From: Labilithrix sp.
GTDB lineage: Bacteria > Myxococcota_A > Polyangia > Polyangiales > Polyangiaceae
Assembly: GCA_019637225.1 (NCBI GenBank)
Contig: JAHBWC010000080.1
Span: 1 to 36,965 of the forward strand
Reading direction: 5' to 3'
Length of the DNA: 36,965 nucleotides
Each line of letters starts with the position of its first letter. The first letter of the stretch is position 1. Positions 14,901 to 21,165 of the stretch are shown piece by piece. Under the pieces are notes generated by a model that saw only the letters and a list, made by a program, of their open reading frames with translations, was not told where the DNA came from and searched no databases. The translations under genes were made by a program, and so were the position numbers.

Positions 14901-15995
14901 GCGGGGCTCGAAGAGGTCATCCGCCGCGCGAAGGCGGCCGGTCTCTTCGACGAGGAGGCGCGCTCGGCGGCCGACCTCGCGGCGCGCTACGCGTTCGCCG
15001 GCGAGCTCGACAAGGCGGCCGACTGGGCCGACTCGCTCCTCGCGCTGTCGCGTTCGCACGGCATCGCGGGCGCGGCGGTCGACGCCTGGCAGACGCTGGC
15101 CGTCGTGCGCCAGGCGCGCGGCGACGTCGGCGCGGCGCTCGAGGCGCGCCGGAGCGCCGCGCACGCCGCGTCCGAGGCCGGCCTGAAGACGCGCGAGGCG
15201 ACGCTCACCATCAACGTCGGCTTCGCGCTCACGACGATGGGCGCGAAGGAGGAGGCGCGCGCCGCCATCGAGAGCGGCATCACGCTCGCGCAGGCCGTCG
15301 GCTCTCCCGGCACCGTCCGCCACGGGCAGATGAACCTCCTCTGCTGGACCGCGACGTTCGGTCACGAGCCGGCGCTCGACGCGCTGCTCGCCGATCCGCG
15401 TGGGATCGCCGACAACGCCGTCTCGGGCGCGTGGGTCCCGCACGATCGCGCGACGCTCGGCGTCCTCTTCTACCGAGGCGTCGAGCTCCTTCGCACCGAC
15501 GGCCCGCCGCGCGTCCTTCCGAGCGCGATGCCGAGCGCCTCGGAGGCTCCCGGCGGAGACCACGCGGCGCGGCAGGCGCGCACGCTGCTGAAGACCGCGG
15601 CGGGCGGCTACCGCGCCACGAAGATGCTCGACGTCGTGCCCGTCGCCCTCGGTCTCTGGAGCGAAGCGGAGCTCCGCTGCGGTCAGGCCGATCGCGCGCT
15701 CGAGCTCGCGAACGAGGCCGTGAACCTCCTCGAGGACGGATCGCCGAGCCTGCTCAACGAAGCGCCGATCTACCTCGCGCTGCACGACGTGCTCGTCAGC
15801 CTCGGCCGTCACGAGGAGGCGAGGACGGCGATCGCGCGGGGCCTGCCCCGACTCGTGACCCGCGTGCACGGCCTCCGCGGCACGCCGCACGCGAGGGACT
15901 TCCTGATGAAGGTCTCGTCCAACGCCGGCCTGCTCGCGGCCGCCGAGGGCTACGGCATCGTGCCCCCCGAGCTCGAAGAGATCCTTGCCGGCTGA
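11997..15995 (+). CDS. Giant Ser/Thr kinase fused to cyclase-like, ATPase and TPR regions
   Basis: This is a 1332-residue multidomain signalling protein. The kinase domain (about 10-300) has the loop GRGGVGIVY, HRDIKP from His134, DFG at Asp176 and GTPAYMAPEQ. About 22 extra residues, Pro/Gly/Asp-rich, sit between HRD and DFG. Residues 332-450 resemble a class III nucleotide cyclase domain (LVTSILATHV, ELGGDAIVAHLG, GVATGRT, PTGEVVDRAAAL), but the first metal-binding Asp is absent, so it is probably inactive. A STAND/AAA-like ATPase follows, with Walker A GAPGIGKT at 506-513 and a Walker B-like LAIALEDAHW near 630. The last 500 residues are helical TPR-like repeats. No membrane segment is seen, so it is cytoplasmic. 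The GTG start gives the family N-terminus. Such fusions are known in myxobacteria; the ligand and targets are unknown. Confidence 0.9.
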   Translation: MTAAAFQGLLAGRFVIEREVGRGGVGIVYRARDEVSGAPVALKVIAIPGVDAGEEARFGREGRVLAGLSHPGIVRVVAFGQLDEGHPYVAMEWLEGEDIAQRQKRAPLTLGRAVEIAAQVADSLAYAHGVGIIHRDIKPSNVILVPRPASGGPAEDERPVGSGPHHDWPLDAKLVDFGVASAEDARLTRTGAIIGTPAYMAPEQARGDAEVDARADIYGLGATLFEIIAGRPPHMGPTPIAILARLVTTPAPRLGEVFSDAPVSLDDLLCEMLATHPEERPARASDVALRLRSIAVELERTPMATRAQSPDLAPLSMGSLVLSTSKPGGSRLVTSILATHVPKGPPRGRLIAHLRARGAEATELGGDAIVAHLGVKKALGDEAARALDLGLRLAKMGARVGVATGRTRIDRTRPTGEVVDRAAALARDAQKSQVLADTTTSELARGRFEMQVRPDGTSVVGPKVTAKKEIAGGSPFVGREADLSQVVTAFERCQEDETPIIVTLTGAPGIGKTRLRREAIARIAAHPSAPRVVMVRAESFAKSHALGVMADVARGLAGVAKGAALTDAMAATEALLARIDLPTAGTRDLVARLVANEPLPEAVDARGARDALWIALTDMALRVSKEAALAIALEDAHWADLESLAWLDHLLARALGHSVFVLATARPTLWRDDPARWSGRDHVRIELRPLARRTVRAIAKAILGEKASGVEGEALVESISAQAGGSPLFAEELARLAHQGRDAASAPTIEAAIQVHLDALDEDVREAAMKLAVFGLQVWDAGLDALGVKNSAEVMRALTAAEIIVEQATSRFKETREWAFKHALTREVAYAALGEEQLKELHTQAGRWLAKMGEDDSVVARHLELGGEPVLAANYLEKAARRALAASALGEAVRLAEKSLDFAEESATQFARAQLLDEAWVRLDARAGERDTAVRAMQDAVYDEPSAVRALGARVRYENACGGGPDTSAGLEEVIRRAKAAGLFDEEARSAADLAARYAFAGELDKAADWADSLLALSRSHGIAGAAVDAWQTLAVVRQARGDVGAALEARRSAAHAASEAGLKTREATLTINVGFALTTMGAKEEARAAIESGITLAQAVGSPGTVRHGQMNLLCWTATFGHEPALDALLADPRGIADNAVSGAWVPHDRATLGVLFYRGVELLRTDGPPRVLPSAMPSASEAPGGDHAARQARTLLKTAAGGYRATKMLDVVPVALGLWSEAELRCGQADRALELANEAVNLLEDGSPSLLNEAPIYLALHDVLVSLGRHEEARTAIARGLPRLVTRVHGLRGTPHARDFLMKVSSNAGLLAAAEGYGIVPPELEEILAG

Positions 15996-15996
15996 C

Positions 15997-16017
15997 GAGC
16001 GCGCCGTCCGCGCGCTC
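15997..16017 (+). terminator. Hairpin immediately after the giant kinase gene
   Basis: GAGCGCGC-CGTCC-GCGCGCTC is a perfect 8-bp stem with a 5-nt loop, starting one base after the stop codon. No T-tract follows. It may protect the 3' end or act with Rho. Confidence 0.5.
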
Positions 16018-16240
16018 CGGGCGGGTCTGATCGACGCGCGTCGCGCCGAACCGATGCCGGATCGCCTCGGCTGCTGCTCGCGGATCGCGCAAGACCTACA
16101 TGCGGGCACGCGCGCTCCCGTGGATCATCACCCCACCAGCCGCGCGTGTCCGCTTGCTCCGACATGAAGGGGGAGGGGGCCGCTGGGGGAGCAATTCGGC
16201 GGAGATGAAGGAAATCCGGATCGCCCGGGACGTCCTTTTC

Positions 16241-16260
16241 CTGTTTCACTGAAGTGACAG
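16241..16260. promoter_or_regulatory. Imperfect inverted repeat upstream of the sigma-54 promoter
   Basis: CTGTTTCACT-GAAGTGACAG contains the perfect core TCACT-GA-AGTGA (16246-16257) with outer CTG/CAG arms offset by two bases. It lies about 14 bp upstream of the -24 element. It could bind an enhancer-binding protein or another regulator; this is inferred from position only. Confidence 0.35.
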
Positions 16261-16272
16261 CCGCCCGCGCGG

Positions 16273-16289
16273 TTGGCCCGACGGTTGCG
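16273..16289 (+). promoter_or_regulatory. Sigma-54 (RpoN) promoter of the M4 peptidase
   Basis: TTGGCCCGACGGTTGCG matches the consensus TGGCAC-N5-TTGC in all but one core position. GG (16275-16276) and GC (16287-16288) are exactly 10 bp apart, as required for the -24/-12 elements. Transcription should start near 16300, giving a leader of about 53 nt. Sigma-54 promoters need an activator ATPase, so this gene is probably switched on by a specific signal. Confidence 0.65.
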
Positions 16290-16352
16290 ACGACACCGGA
16301 GAGCCCCGACGCCTCCGAGGGGGATGCCGCCCTCGCTTCGACCGGAGAAGAG

Positions 16353-18344
16353 ATGAAGAAGCTCGCGTTCCTGGCACTGTCGATCGTCGCTGCAGCGGGC
16401 TGCAGCACCTCCAGTGATTCGCAGGACGGCTCCAAGCCTTCGCCGATCCCGACGGACGTGACGCAGGCGCAGCTCCATGCGTTCGCGGAGCTCGAGGCGA
16501 GCACCCAGCAGGCGTGGACGTGGAAGCAGCACGAGGAGCTCGCGACGCCGATGCACCTGTCGACGGCGCGCACCGGCAAGCCCGTCCTCGCGAAGGGCGG
16601 CGACGCGGTGAAGGCGACGCTCTCGGTGCTCGCCGAGCACAAGGCGCTCTTCAAGATGCGCGATCCGGGGCTCGAGCTCGCCGTCGCGCGCTCGGAGGTG
16701 GACGAGCTCGGGATGACGCACGCCCGCTTCCAGCAGGTGGTGCACGGCGTCCCGGTCGCGGGCGCGGAGCTCATGGCGCACTACGACCAGGCGGGACGCC
16801 TCACGTCGATCGACGCGAACTATGTCGCCGACCTTCACGGCGTCGACGTGAACCCGGTCTTCGCGGTGTCGGACGCGCTCACGATGGTCAAGGCCGACAT
16901 CGTCTCGCGCTCCGCGGTGAACGAGGCTTCGCTCGAGACCGAGGAACAGAAGCTCGTCGTCTACGCGTCGAACGAGAACCTCGCGGCGCCGAAGCTCGCC
17001 TACCAGTACAAGGTCCGCGCGATGACCGCCGAAGAGCCGGCGATCTGGGTGATCACCGTCGACGCGAAGACGGGCGAGATCCTCCACCGCTACAACAACC
17101 TCCAGACGATCCAGGGCCAGGGCAACGGCGTCCTCGGCGACATGAAGCAGTTCGAGGTGTCGACCGGCAACGGCGGGTTCGTGATGACGGACGCCGCGAA
17201 CGGCGCCCAGGTCCGCACGCTCACGGCCGCGCAGCAGCAGGTGCGCGGGACCGCGGTGACGTCGGACACGCAGAACTCGTGGGACACGGGCGTGCCCGGC
17301 GCCGGCGCCGCGGTCGACGCGCACTTCAACGCGGCTGCAGTCTACAAGTACTACAAGGAGAAGCACGGCCGGAACTCGATCGACGGGAACGGCGGCGCGC
17401 TCATCTCGACGGTGCACTTCGGACGGGCGTACGACAACGCGGCCTGGGACAGCACGGGCATGCTCTACGGCGACGGCGGCCAGATGTTCCGCGCCCTCTC
17501 CGTGAGCCTCGACGTCGTCGGCCACGAGTTCACCCACGGCGTCATCGAGAAGACCTCGAACCTCGTCTACGAGAACCAGCCGGGCGCGCTCAACGAGGCC
17601 GTCGCCGACATCTTCGGCGCCTTCATCGAGCACGAGTTCAAGCCCGATCCGGTCAACAACTGGAAGCTCGGCGAGGCCGTGGTGAAGTCGGGCGGGCCGC
17701 TCCGCGACATGAAGAACCCCAGCGGCGTCTCGCAGGCGCAGCCCGCGCACATGAACCGGTTCGTCAACACGCAGCAGGACAACGGCGGCGTGCACATCAA
17801 CAGCGGCATCATCAACAACGCCGCGTTCTTGATGACCGTCGGCGGCGTGAACCCGGTGTCGAAGGTCGAGGTCAAGTACGGCATCGGCTGGGAGAAGAGC
17901 GAAAAGCTCTGGTACCGCGCGAACGCGAAGTACTTCCTCCAGAGCACCAACTTCGGGCAAGCCGCGCAGGGCCTGCTCCAGGCGGCGAAGGACGTCGGGC
18001 TCACGGAGAACGAGACCAACATCGTCGACTGCGCGCTGAAGGCGACCGGCATCGCGCAGGGCACCTGCGCCGGGCTCGTCGATCCGCAGTCGGGCACGCC
18101 CGGCATGCCGGGCTCGGACGACTCGGACGACGGCACGGGCGCGAGCCCCGGCTCGGAAGACGGCACCGGCGACGACGGTGAGGTCGACGAGGAGACGACG
18201 GCCAAGCCGAAGAAGCGGCGCCGGATGGTCACGCAGACGACGTCCGGCTGCAACGCGGCGGGCGGCGGCGCGGACCTCGGCGGGACCGTCGCGATGATCG
18301 CGGTCGCGCTCGGCCTCTCGGTGACGCGCCGCAAGAAGCGCTGA
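16353..18344 (+). CDS. M4 (thermolysin-type) metallopeptidase with MYXO-CTERM-like tail
   Basis: This is a 663-residue secreted zinc endopeptidase. It begins with a lipoprotein-like signal (IVAAAGCSTS). An FTP/PepSY-type propeptide (about 40-260; HARFQQVVHGVPVAGAELMAHYD) acts as chaperone and inhibitor until it is cleaved. The catalytic domain has HEFTH with zinc ligands His391 and His395, catalytic Glu392 and third ligand Glu415 in GALNEAVADIFG, exactly the thermolysin spacing. The active-site NGGVHINSG carries His481. After an acidic linker (DDSDDGTG...) the C-terminus has SGCNAAGGG, a hydrophobic helix and RRKKR, a MYXO-CTERM-type surface sorting signal. The ATG follows GGAGAAG. It is probably controlled by the sigma-54 promoter upstream. 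Its likely role is degradation of extracellular protein. Confidence 0.93.
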   Translation: MKKLAFLALSIVAAAGCSTSSDSQDGSKPSPIPTDVTQAQLHAFAELEASTQQAWTWKQHEELATPMHLSTARTGKPVLAKGGDAVKATLSVLAEHKALFKMRDPGLELAVARSEVDELGMTHARFQQVVHGVPVAGAELMAHYDQAGRLTSIDANYVADLHGVDVNPVFAVSDALTMVKADIVSRSAVNEASLETEEQKLVVYASNENLAAPKLAYQYKVRAMTAEEPAIWVITVDAKTGEILHRYNNLQTIQGQGNGVLGDMKQFEVSTGNGGFVMTDAANGAQVRTLTAAQQQVRGTAVTSDTQNSWDTGVPGAGAAVDAHFNAAAVYKYYKEKHGRNSIDGNGGALISTVHFGRAYDNAAWDSTGMLYGDGGQMFRALSVSLDVVGHEFTHGVIEKTSNLVYENQPGALNEAVADIFGAFIEHEFKPDPVNNWKLGEAVVKSGGPLRDMKNPSGVSQAQPAHMNRFVNTQQDNGGVHINSGIINNAAFLMTVGGVNPVSKVEVKYGIGWEKSEKLWYRANAKYFLQSTNFGQAAQGLLQAAKDVGLTENETNIVDCALKATGIAQGTCAGLVDPQSGTPGMPGSDDSDDGTGASPGSEDGTGDDGEVDEETTAKPKKRRRMVTQTTSGCNAAGGGADLGGTVAMIAVALGLSVTRRKKR

Positions 18345-18370
18345 CCGGGGACGTTCGCCCGCCCCCGAGT

Positions 18371-18398
18371 CGGAGGCGCCCTCGCGGCGGCGCCTCCG
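18371..18398. terminator. Hairpin between convergent M4 peptidase and epimerase genes
   Basis: CGGAGGCGCC-CTCGCGGC-GGCGCCTCCG is a perfect 10-bp stem with an 8-nt loop, 26 bp after the peptidase stop and 29 bp from the epimerase stop. It can fold in both transcripts. There is no T-tract on either side. Confidence 0.55.
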
Positions 18399-18427
18399 CG
18401 CGTGTCTCGCGAGCCCGAGCCGGGCGA

Positions 18428-19369
18428 TCAGCCGTAGGCGGCCTTGAACGCGGCGTACGTCTTCTTCAGACCCTCGCGGACCTTGACCGTCGGCTCGTAA
18501 CCGATGAGCGCGCGCGCAGCCTCGATCGACGCGAGCGAATCGCGCACGTCGCCGGCGCGCGTCGGCTCGTAGATCGCGTCGAGCTTGTGGTCGGCCTCGG
18601 CGCCGATGTGCTCGAGCAGGGTGTTGAGCGAGATGCGTTCGCCGCAGGCGATGTTGACGACCTGACCGCTGAGCTTGTTCTTGCTCGCCGCCGCCAGGAG
18701 GTTCGCGTTGACGGTGTTGTCGATGAAGCAGAAGTCGCGCGTCTGCTCGCCGTCGCCGAAGACCGTCGGGCGCGTCTTCGCCATCGCCGCCTTGATGAAG
18801 TTCGGGATGACGGCCGCGTACTGGCTGTTCGGGTCCTGGCGCGGACCGAACACGTTGAAGTAGCGGAGGCTCAGCGTCTCGATCCCGTAGAGCGACGAGA
18901 ACACCGTGAGCAGCTGCTCACCGGTGAGCTTCGAGATCGCGTACGGCGAGAGCGGGGCCGGCGTCATCGTCTCGACCTTCGGCAACGTCGGCGTATCGCC
19001 GTACGCCGACGAGCTCGCCGCGAAGATCAGCCGGCGCACCTTCGCGTGGCGGGCGGCGTCGAGGACGACGGTCGTGCCCTGGACGTTCGCGAGCATCGAC
19101 GCCTGCGGATCGTCCACCGAGCGCGCGACCGAGGGGATCGCCGCCTCGTGGAAGACGACCTCGACACCCTTCATCGCGCGCTCGACGAGCGCCGCGTCGA
19201 CGATCGAGCCCTCGACGATCTCGACCTCGCCCTTCAACGCTTCGACGTTCGACCGCCGGCCGGTCGAGAAGTCGTCGAGGATGCGGACGCGCTCCCCGCT
19301 GGCCAAGAGCTTCTCCGCGATCGATGAGCCGATGAAGCCGGCGCCGCCCGTGACGAGGTAGAGAGCCAT
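18428..19369 (-). CDS. NAD-dependent nucleotide-sugar epimerase/dehydratase
   Basis: This is a 313-residue extended SDR enzyme that acts on UDP-sugars. The NAD-binding motif is TGGAGFIGS (residues 7-15). The catalytic residues are Ser in AASSSAYGD (119-121) with Tyr143 and Lys147 in SPYAISK. Later blocks (LRYFNVFGPRQDP and TRDFCFIDN) match UDP-glucose/UDP-GlcNAc 4-epimerases of the WbpP/GalE branch, which supply sugars for polysaccharide and LPS. The exact sugar cannot be read from sequence. No glycosyltransferases are adjacent, so it is probably a housekeeping copy. Start ATG 19369 lies 6 nt after a TATACG hexamer on this strand, with no Shine-Dalgarno sequence. Confidence 0.9.
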   Translation of the reverse strand: MALYLVTGGAGFIGSSIAEKLLASGERVRILDDFSTGRRSNVEALKGEVEIVEGSIVDAALVERAMKGVEVVFHEAAIPSVARSVDDPQASMLANVQGTTVVLDAARHAKVRRLIFAASSSAYGDTPTLPKVETMTPAPLSPYAISKLTGEQLLTVFSSLYGIETLSLRYFNVFGPRQDPNSQYAAVIPNFIKAAMAKTRPTVFGDGEQTRDFCFIDNTVNANLLAAASKNKLSGQVVNIACGERISLNTLLEHIGAEADHKLDAIYEPTRAGDVRDSLASIEAARALIGYEPTVKVREGLKKTYAAFKAAYG

Positions 19370-19375
19370 GAGAAC

Positions 19376-19381
19376 CGTATA
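19376..19381 (-). promoter_or_regulatory. TATACG -10 hexamer for the epimerase gene
   Basis: GCTATACG on the minus strand ends 6 nt before the epimerase ATG. The sequence between is GTTCTC, with no ribosome binding site, which predicts a leaderless or nearly leaderless transcript. Confidence 0.45.
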
Positions 19382-19434
19382 GCCCCGCCGTCACGCGAAG
19401 AGGAGGGAGAAAACTTGGCCGGTCGGAAGGTGGC

Positions 19435-19764
19435 ATGCGACGACGAGGTATGGACCGAAGGAAGCGAGCAGCGGTGACGAGCGCGGTGGAGCACGGCGCG
19501 TGCGCCGTGTGCGGAACGCGCGACGCGCGAGTCCTCGTCATGGTGGAGCTTCATGGCGGCTCCGCGGCGACGCTCTGCGGCTCCCACGCCTTGATGCACA
19601 GCAGGATGAGCGAGCCGTGCCGCAGCGCGACGGAGCTCCGCGCGGCGCTGTGCGATCGCCGTTCGAACGACCGCCGCGCCGCGGGTGAGGGCGACGAGCT
19701 CGCCGAGCGCCTGACTGCGGCCTTCACGCGCGACCGCCGCGCGAGCGAGCGCCGCGCGAGCTGA
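19435..19764 (+). CDS. Small basic protein with CxxC...CxxH, possible zinc binder
   Basis: This is a 109-residue protein. ACAVCG near residues 22-27 and LCGSH near residues 47-51 form a CxxC...CxxH set that could bind one zinc in a treble-clef-like fold (inference). The C-terminal third contains two similar basic motifs, DRRSNDRRA and DRRASERRA, separated by a short helix (GDELAERLTAAF). There is no signal or membrane segment, so it is cytoplasmic and perhaps binds nucleic acid. ATG 19435 is preferred because GGAAGG lies 4 nt upstream; ATG 19450 (MDRRKR) is an alternative. It diverges from the epimerase and converges on the XRE-cupin gene. I do not recognise the family. Confidence 0.62.
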   Translation: MRRRGMDRRKRAAVTSAVEHGACAVCGTRDARVLVMVELHGGSAATLCGSHALMHSRMSEPCRSATELRAALCDRRSNDRRAAGEGDELAERLTAAFTRDRRASERRAS

Positions 19765-19779
19765 CGGCGTCCGTCGGGC

Positions 19780-20328
19780 TCAACGCCTGGCGATGACGAC
19801 GACGGAGTAGGCGACCGCCGGCTTCGTGCCGGGGTTCGCGTACGAGTGGCGCTGGTCTCCGCGGAAGGCGACGACGTCGCCGGGCTCGAGCCGATACTGC
19901 TCGCCGGATGCGACGAGCACGATCGCGCCCGCCTCGCACGTGAGGTACTCGCGGGTGCCGGGCGTGTGCGGGATGCCGCTCAGCTTCGCCCGCGGTGGGA
20001 GCTCGAAGCGGTCGATTTCCATCCCGGGGATCGGATCCGGCAAGAGCTTCTGGATCGCGGCCGCGCCGCGGAGCTTCGTGACGAGCTCTCGCCTCGGGTA
20101 GTGACGCGCTTCGGAGCGGGGCGCCGCGATGAGCTCCTCGATCGTGACCTGGAACGCCGAGGCGACGCCGTCGAGCACCGCGAGCGTCGGGTTGGCGCCG
20201 CCGGACTCGATGTTCGCCCAGGTCGCGCGCGGGATCCGCGCGAGCTTCGCCATCTGCGCCTGCGTCATCGCGCGGGCCTCCCGGAGCGTCCGGACGTTCC
20301 TCCCGAGCCGCGTCGCGACGTCGTCCAT
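19780..20328 (-). CDS. XRE-family regulator with C-terminal cupin domain
   Basis: This is a 182-residue transcription factor. Residues about 5-62 form a Cro/C1-type helix-turn-helix (LGRNVRTLREARAMTQAQMAKLARIPRATWANIESG...PTLAVLDGVASAFQV). Residues about 105-180 form a cupin barrel (FELPPRAKLSGIPHTPGTREYLTCEAGAIVLVASGEQYRLEPGDVVAFRGDQRHSYAN). The cupin usually senses a small molecule such as an amino acid or polyamine. Start ATG 20328 gives a typical N-terminus and lies 6 nt after TACCTC. It diverges from the SDR-QueA-like pair over a 75-bp gap, so it may control those genes and itself (inference from position). Confidence 0.88.
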   Translation of the reverse strand: MDDVATRLGRNVRTLREARAMTQAQMAKLARIPRATWANIESGGANPTLAVLDGVASAFQVTIEELIAAPRSEARHYPRRELVTKLRGAAAIQKLLPDPIPGMEIDRFELPPRAKLSGIPHTPGTREYLTCEAGAIVLVASGEQYRLEPGDVVAFRGDQRHSYANPGTKPAVAYSVVVIARR

Positions 20329-20403
20329 GCCAACGAGGTAGCAGCCTGCCAATAGATTGTCACCGGCGACATCAGGATGACCAAGAGCCGTCATCTTCGA
20401 GGC

Positions 20404-21165
20404 ATGAACATCCGGAGCGAAGGTGTGCTGGTGACCGGGGCGTCGCGGGGACTGGGGAAGGAGCTCGCGCGGGCGTTCGCCCGGCGGGGGGCTCGCGTCG
20501 TGCTCGTCGCGCGCGGACGACACGACCTCGAGGCGGCGACCGCGCAGATTCGAAGGGAGGGCGGCGAGGCTCACGGGCTCGCGTTCGACGTCGGCGACAA
20601 GGCGGCGGTCCACCGGATCGCTGGGGCCGCCGCGGCGCTCGTCGGTCCGCCGAGCATCGTCGTCCACAACGCGAGCACGCTCGGCGCCGTGCCGATGCCG
20701 CTTCTCCTCGACACCGACTGCGAGGACCTCGCGCGCGTCCTCGACGTGAACCTCGTCGGCCCGTTCCGCCTGACGAAGGCGCTCGTCGGGCCGATGGTGC
20801 TCCGACGCCGCGGCCTCTTCCTCTTCCTCAGCTCCGACGCCGCGGTGAGCGCCTACGCGCGCTGGGGCTCGTACGGCGTGTCGAAGGCCGCGCAGGATCA
20901 CCTCGCGCGCTCCTTCGCGGCGGAGCTCGATCCGGTGAGGTTCTTCTCGGTCGATCCCGGCGAGATGGACACGAAGATGCACGCGGACGCCCTCCCGGAC
21001 GCGGATCCGACGACGCTGGCGCGACCGGCGGACGTCGCCGAGCGGCTCGTGGCGATCGTGGCGCGCTCCGGGGCGCTCGTGAACGGAGCGCGCCTCGCCG
21101 CGGCGGACTTCGAGCCGCTCCGCGACGGAGCCGCCGCGCGCGACGGCGCGGGAGCGGAAGCATGA
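20404..21165 (+). CDS. Short-chain dehydrogenase/reductase (SDR)
   Basis: This is a 253-residue classical SDR. The cofactor motif is TGASRGLG (11-18), and the basic residue after the second strand (VLVARGR) suggests NADP(H). Catalytic residues are Asn116 (DVNLVG), Ser143/144 (FLSSD), Tyr157 and Lys161 (YGVSK). The sequence NAS replaces the usual NNAG/NAG. It reduces a carbonyl or oxidises an alcohol on an unknown substrate. Its TGA overlaps the ATG of the QueA-like gene in ATGA, so the two are translationally coupled. ATG 20404 begins just before the first beta strand; ATG 20377 would add nine residues. TAGATT at 20354-20359 could be the -10 element. Confidence 0.87.
   Translation: MNIRSEGVLVTGASRGLGKELARAFARRGARVVLVARGRHDLEAATAQIRREGGEAHGLAFDVGDKAAVHRIAGAAAALVGPPSIVVHNASTLGAVPMPLLLDTDCEDLARVLDVNLVGPFRLTKALVGPMVLRRRGLFLFLSSDAAVSAYARWGSYGVSKAAQDHLARSFAAELDPVRFFSVDPGEMDTKMHADALPDADPTTLARPADVAERLVAIVARSGALVNGARLAAADFEPLRDGAAARDGAGAEA

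Larger units (their letters stand above)
15996..16352. other. 357-bp intergenic region upstream of the M4 peptidase
   Basis: This region holds the hairpin after the kinase gene, a palindrome ATCCGGAT (16214-16221), an imperfect inverted repeat (16241-16260) and a sigma-54 promoter (16273-16289). A 60-codon frame from TTG 15985 to 16167 overlaps the kinase end, but its codon use decays after about 35 codons and it has no ribosome binding site, so it is not called as a gene. Confidence 0.5.

Noticed and set aside
11841..16109. 1422-codon minus-strand open frame
   Set aside because: It lies opposite the kinase/ATPase gene, and its sequence is low-complexity Arg/Glu/Ala without motifs. The plus frame has all kinase and Walker motifs.
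15985..16167. 60-codon plus-strand frame overlapping the kinase end
   Set aside because: TTG start without ribosome binding site, codon bias fades after about 35 codons, and the frame covers the terminator-like hairpin.
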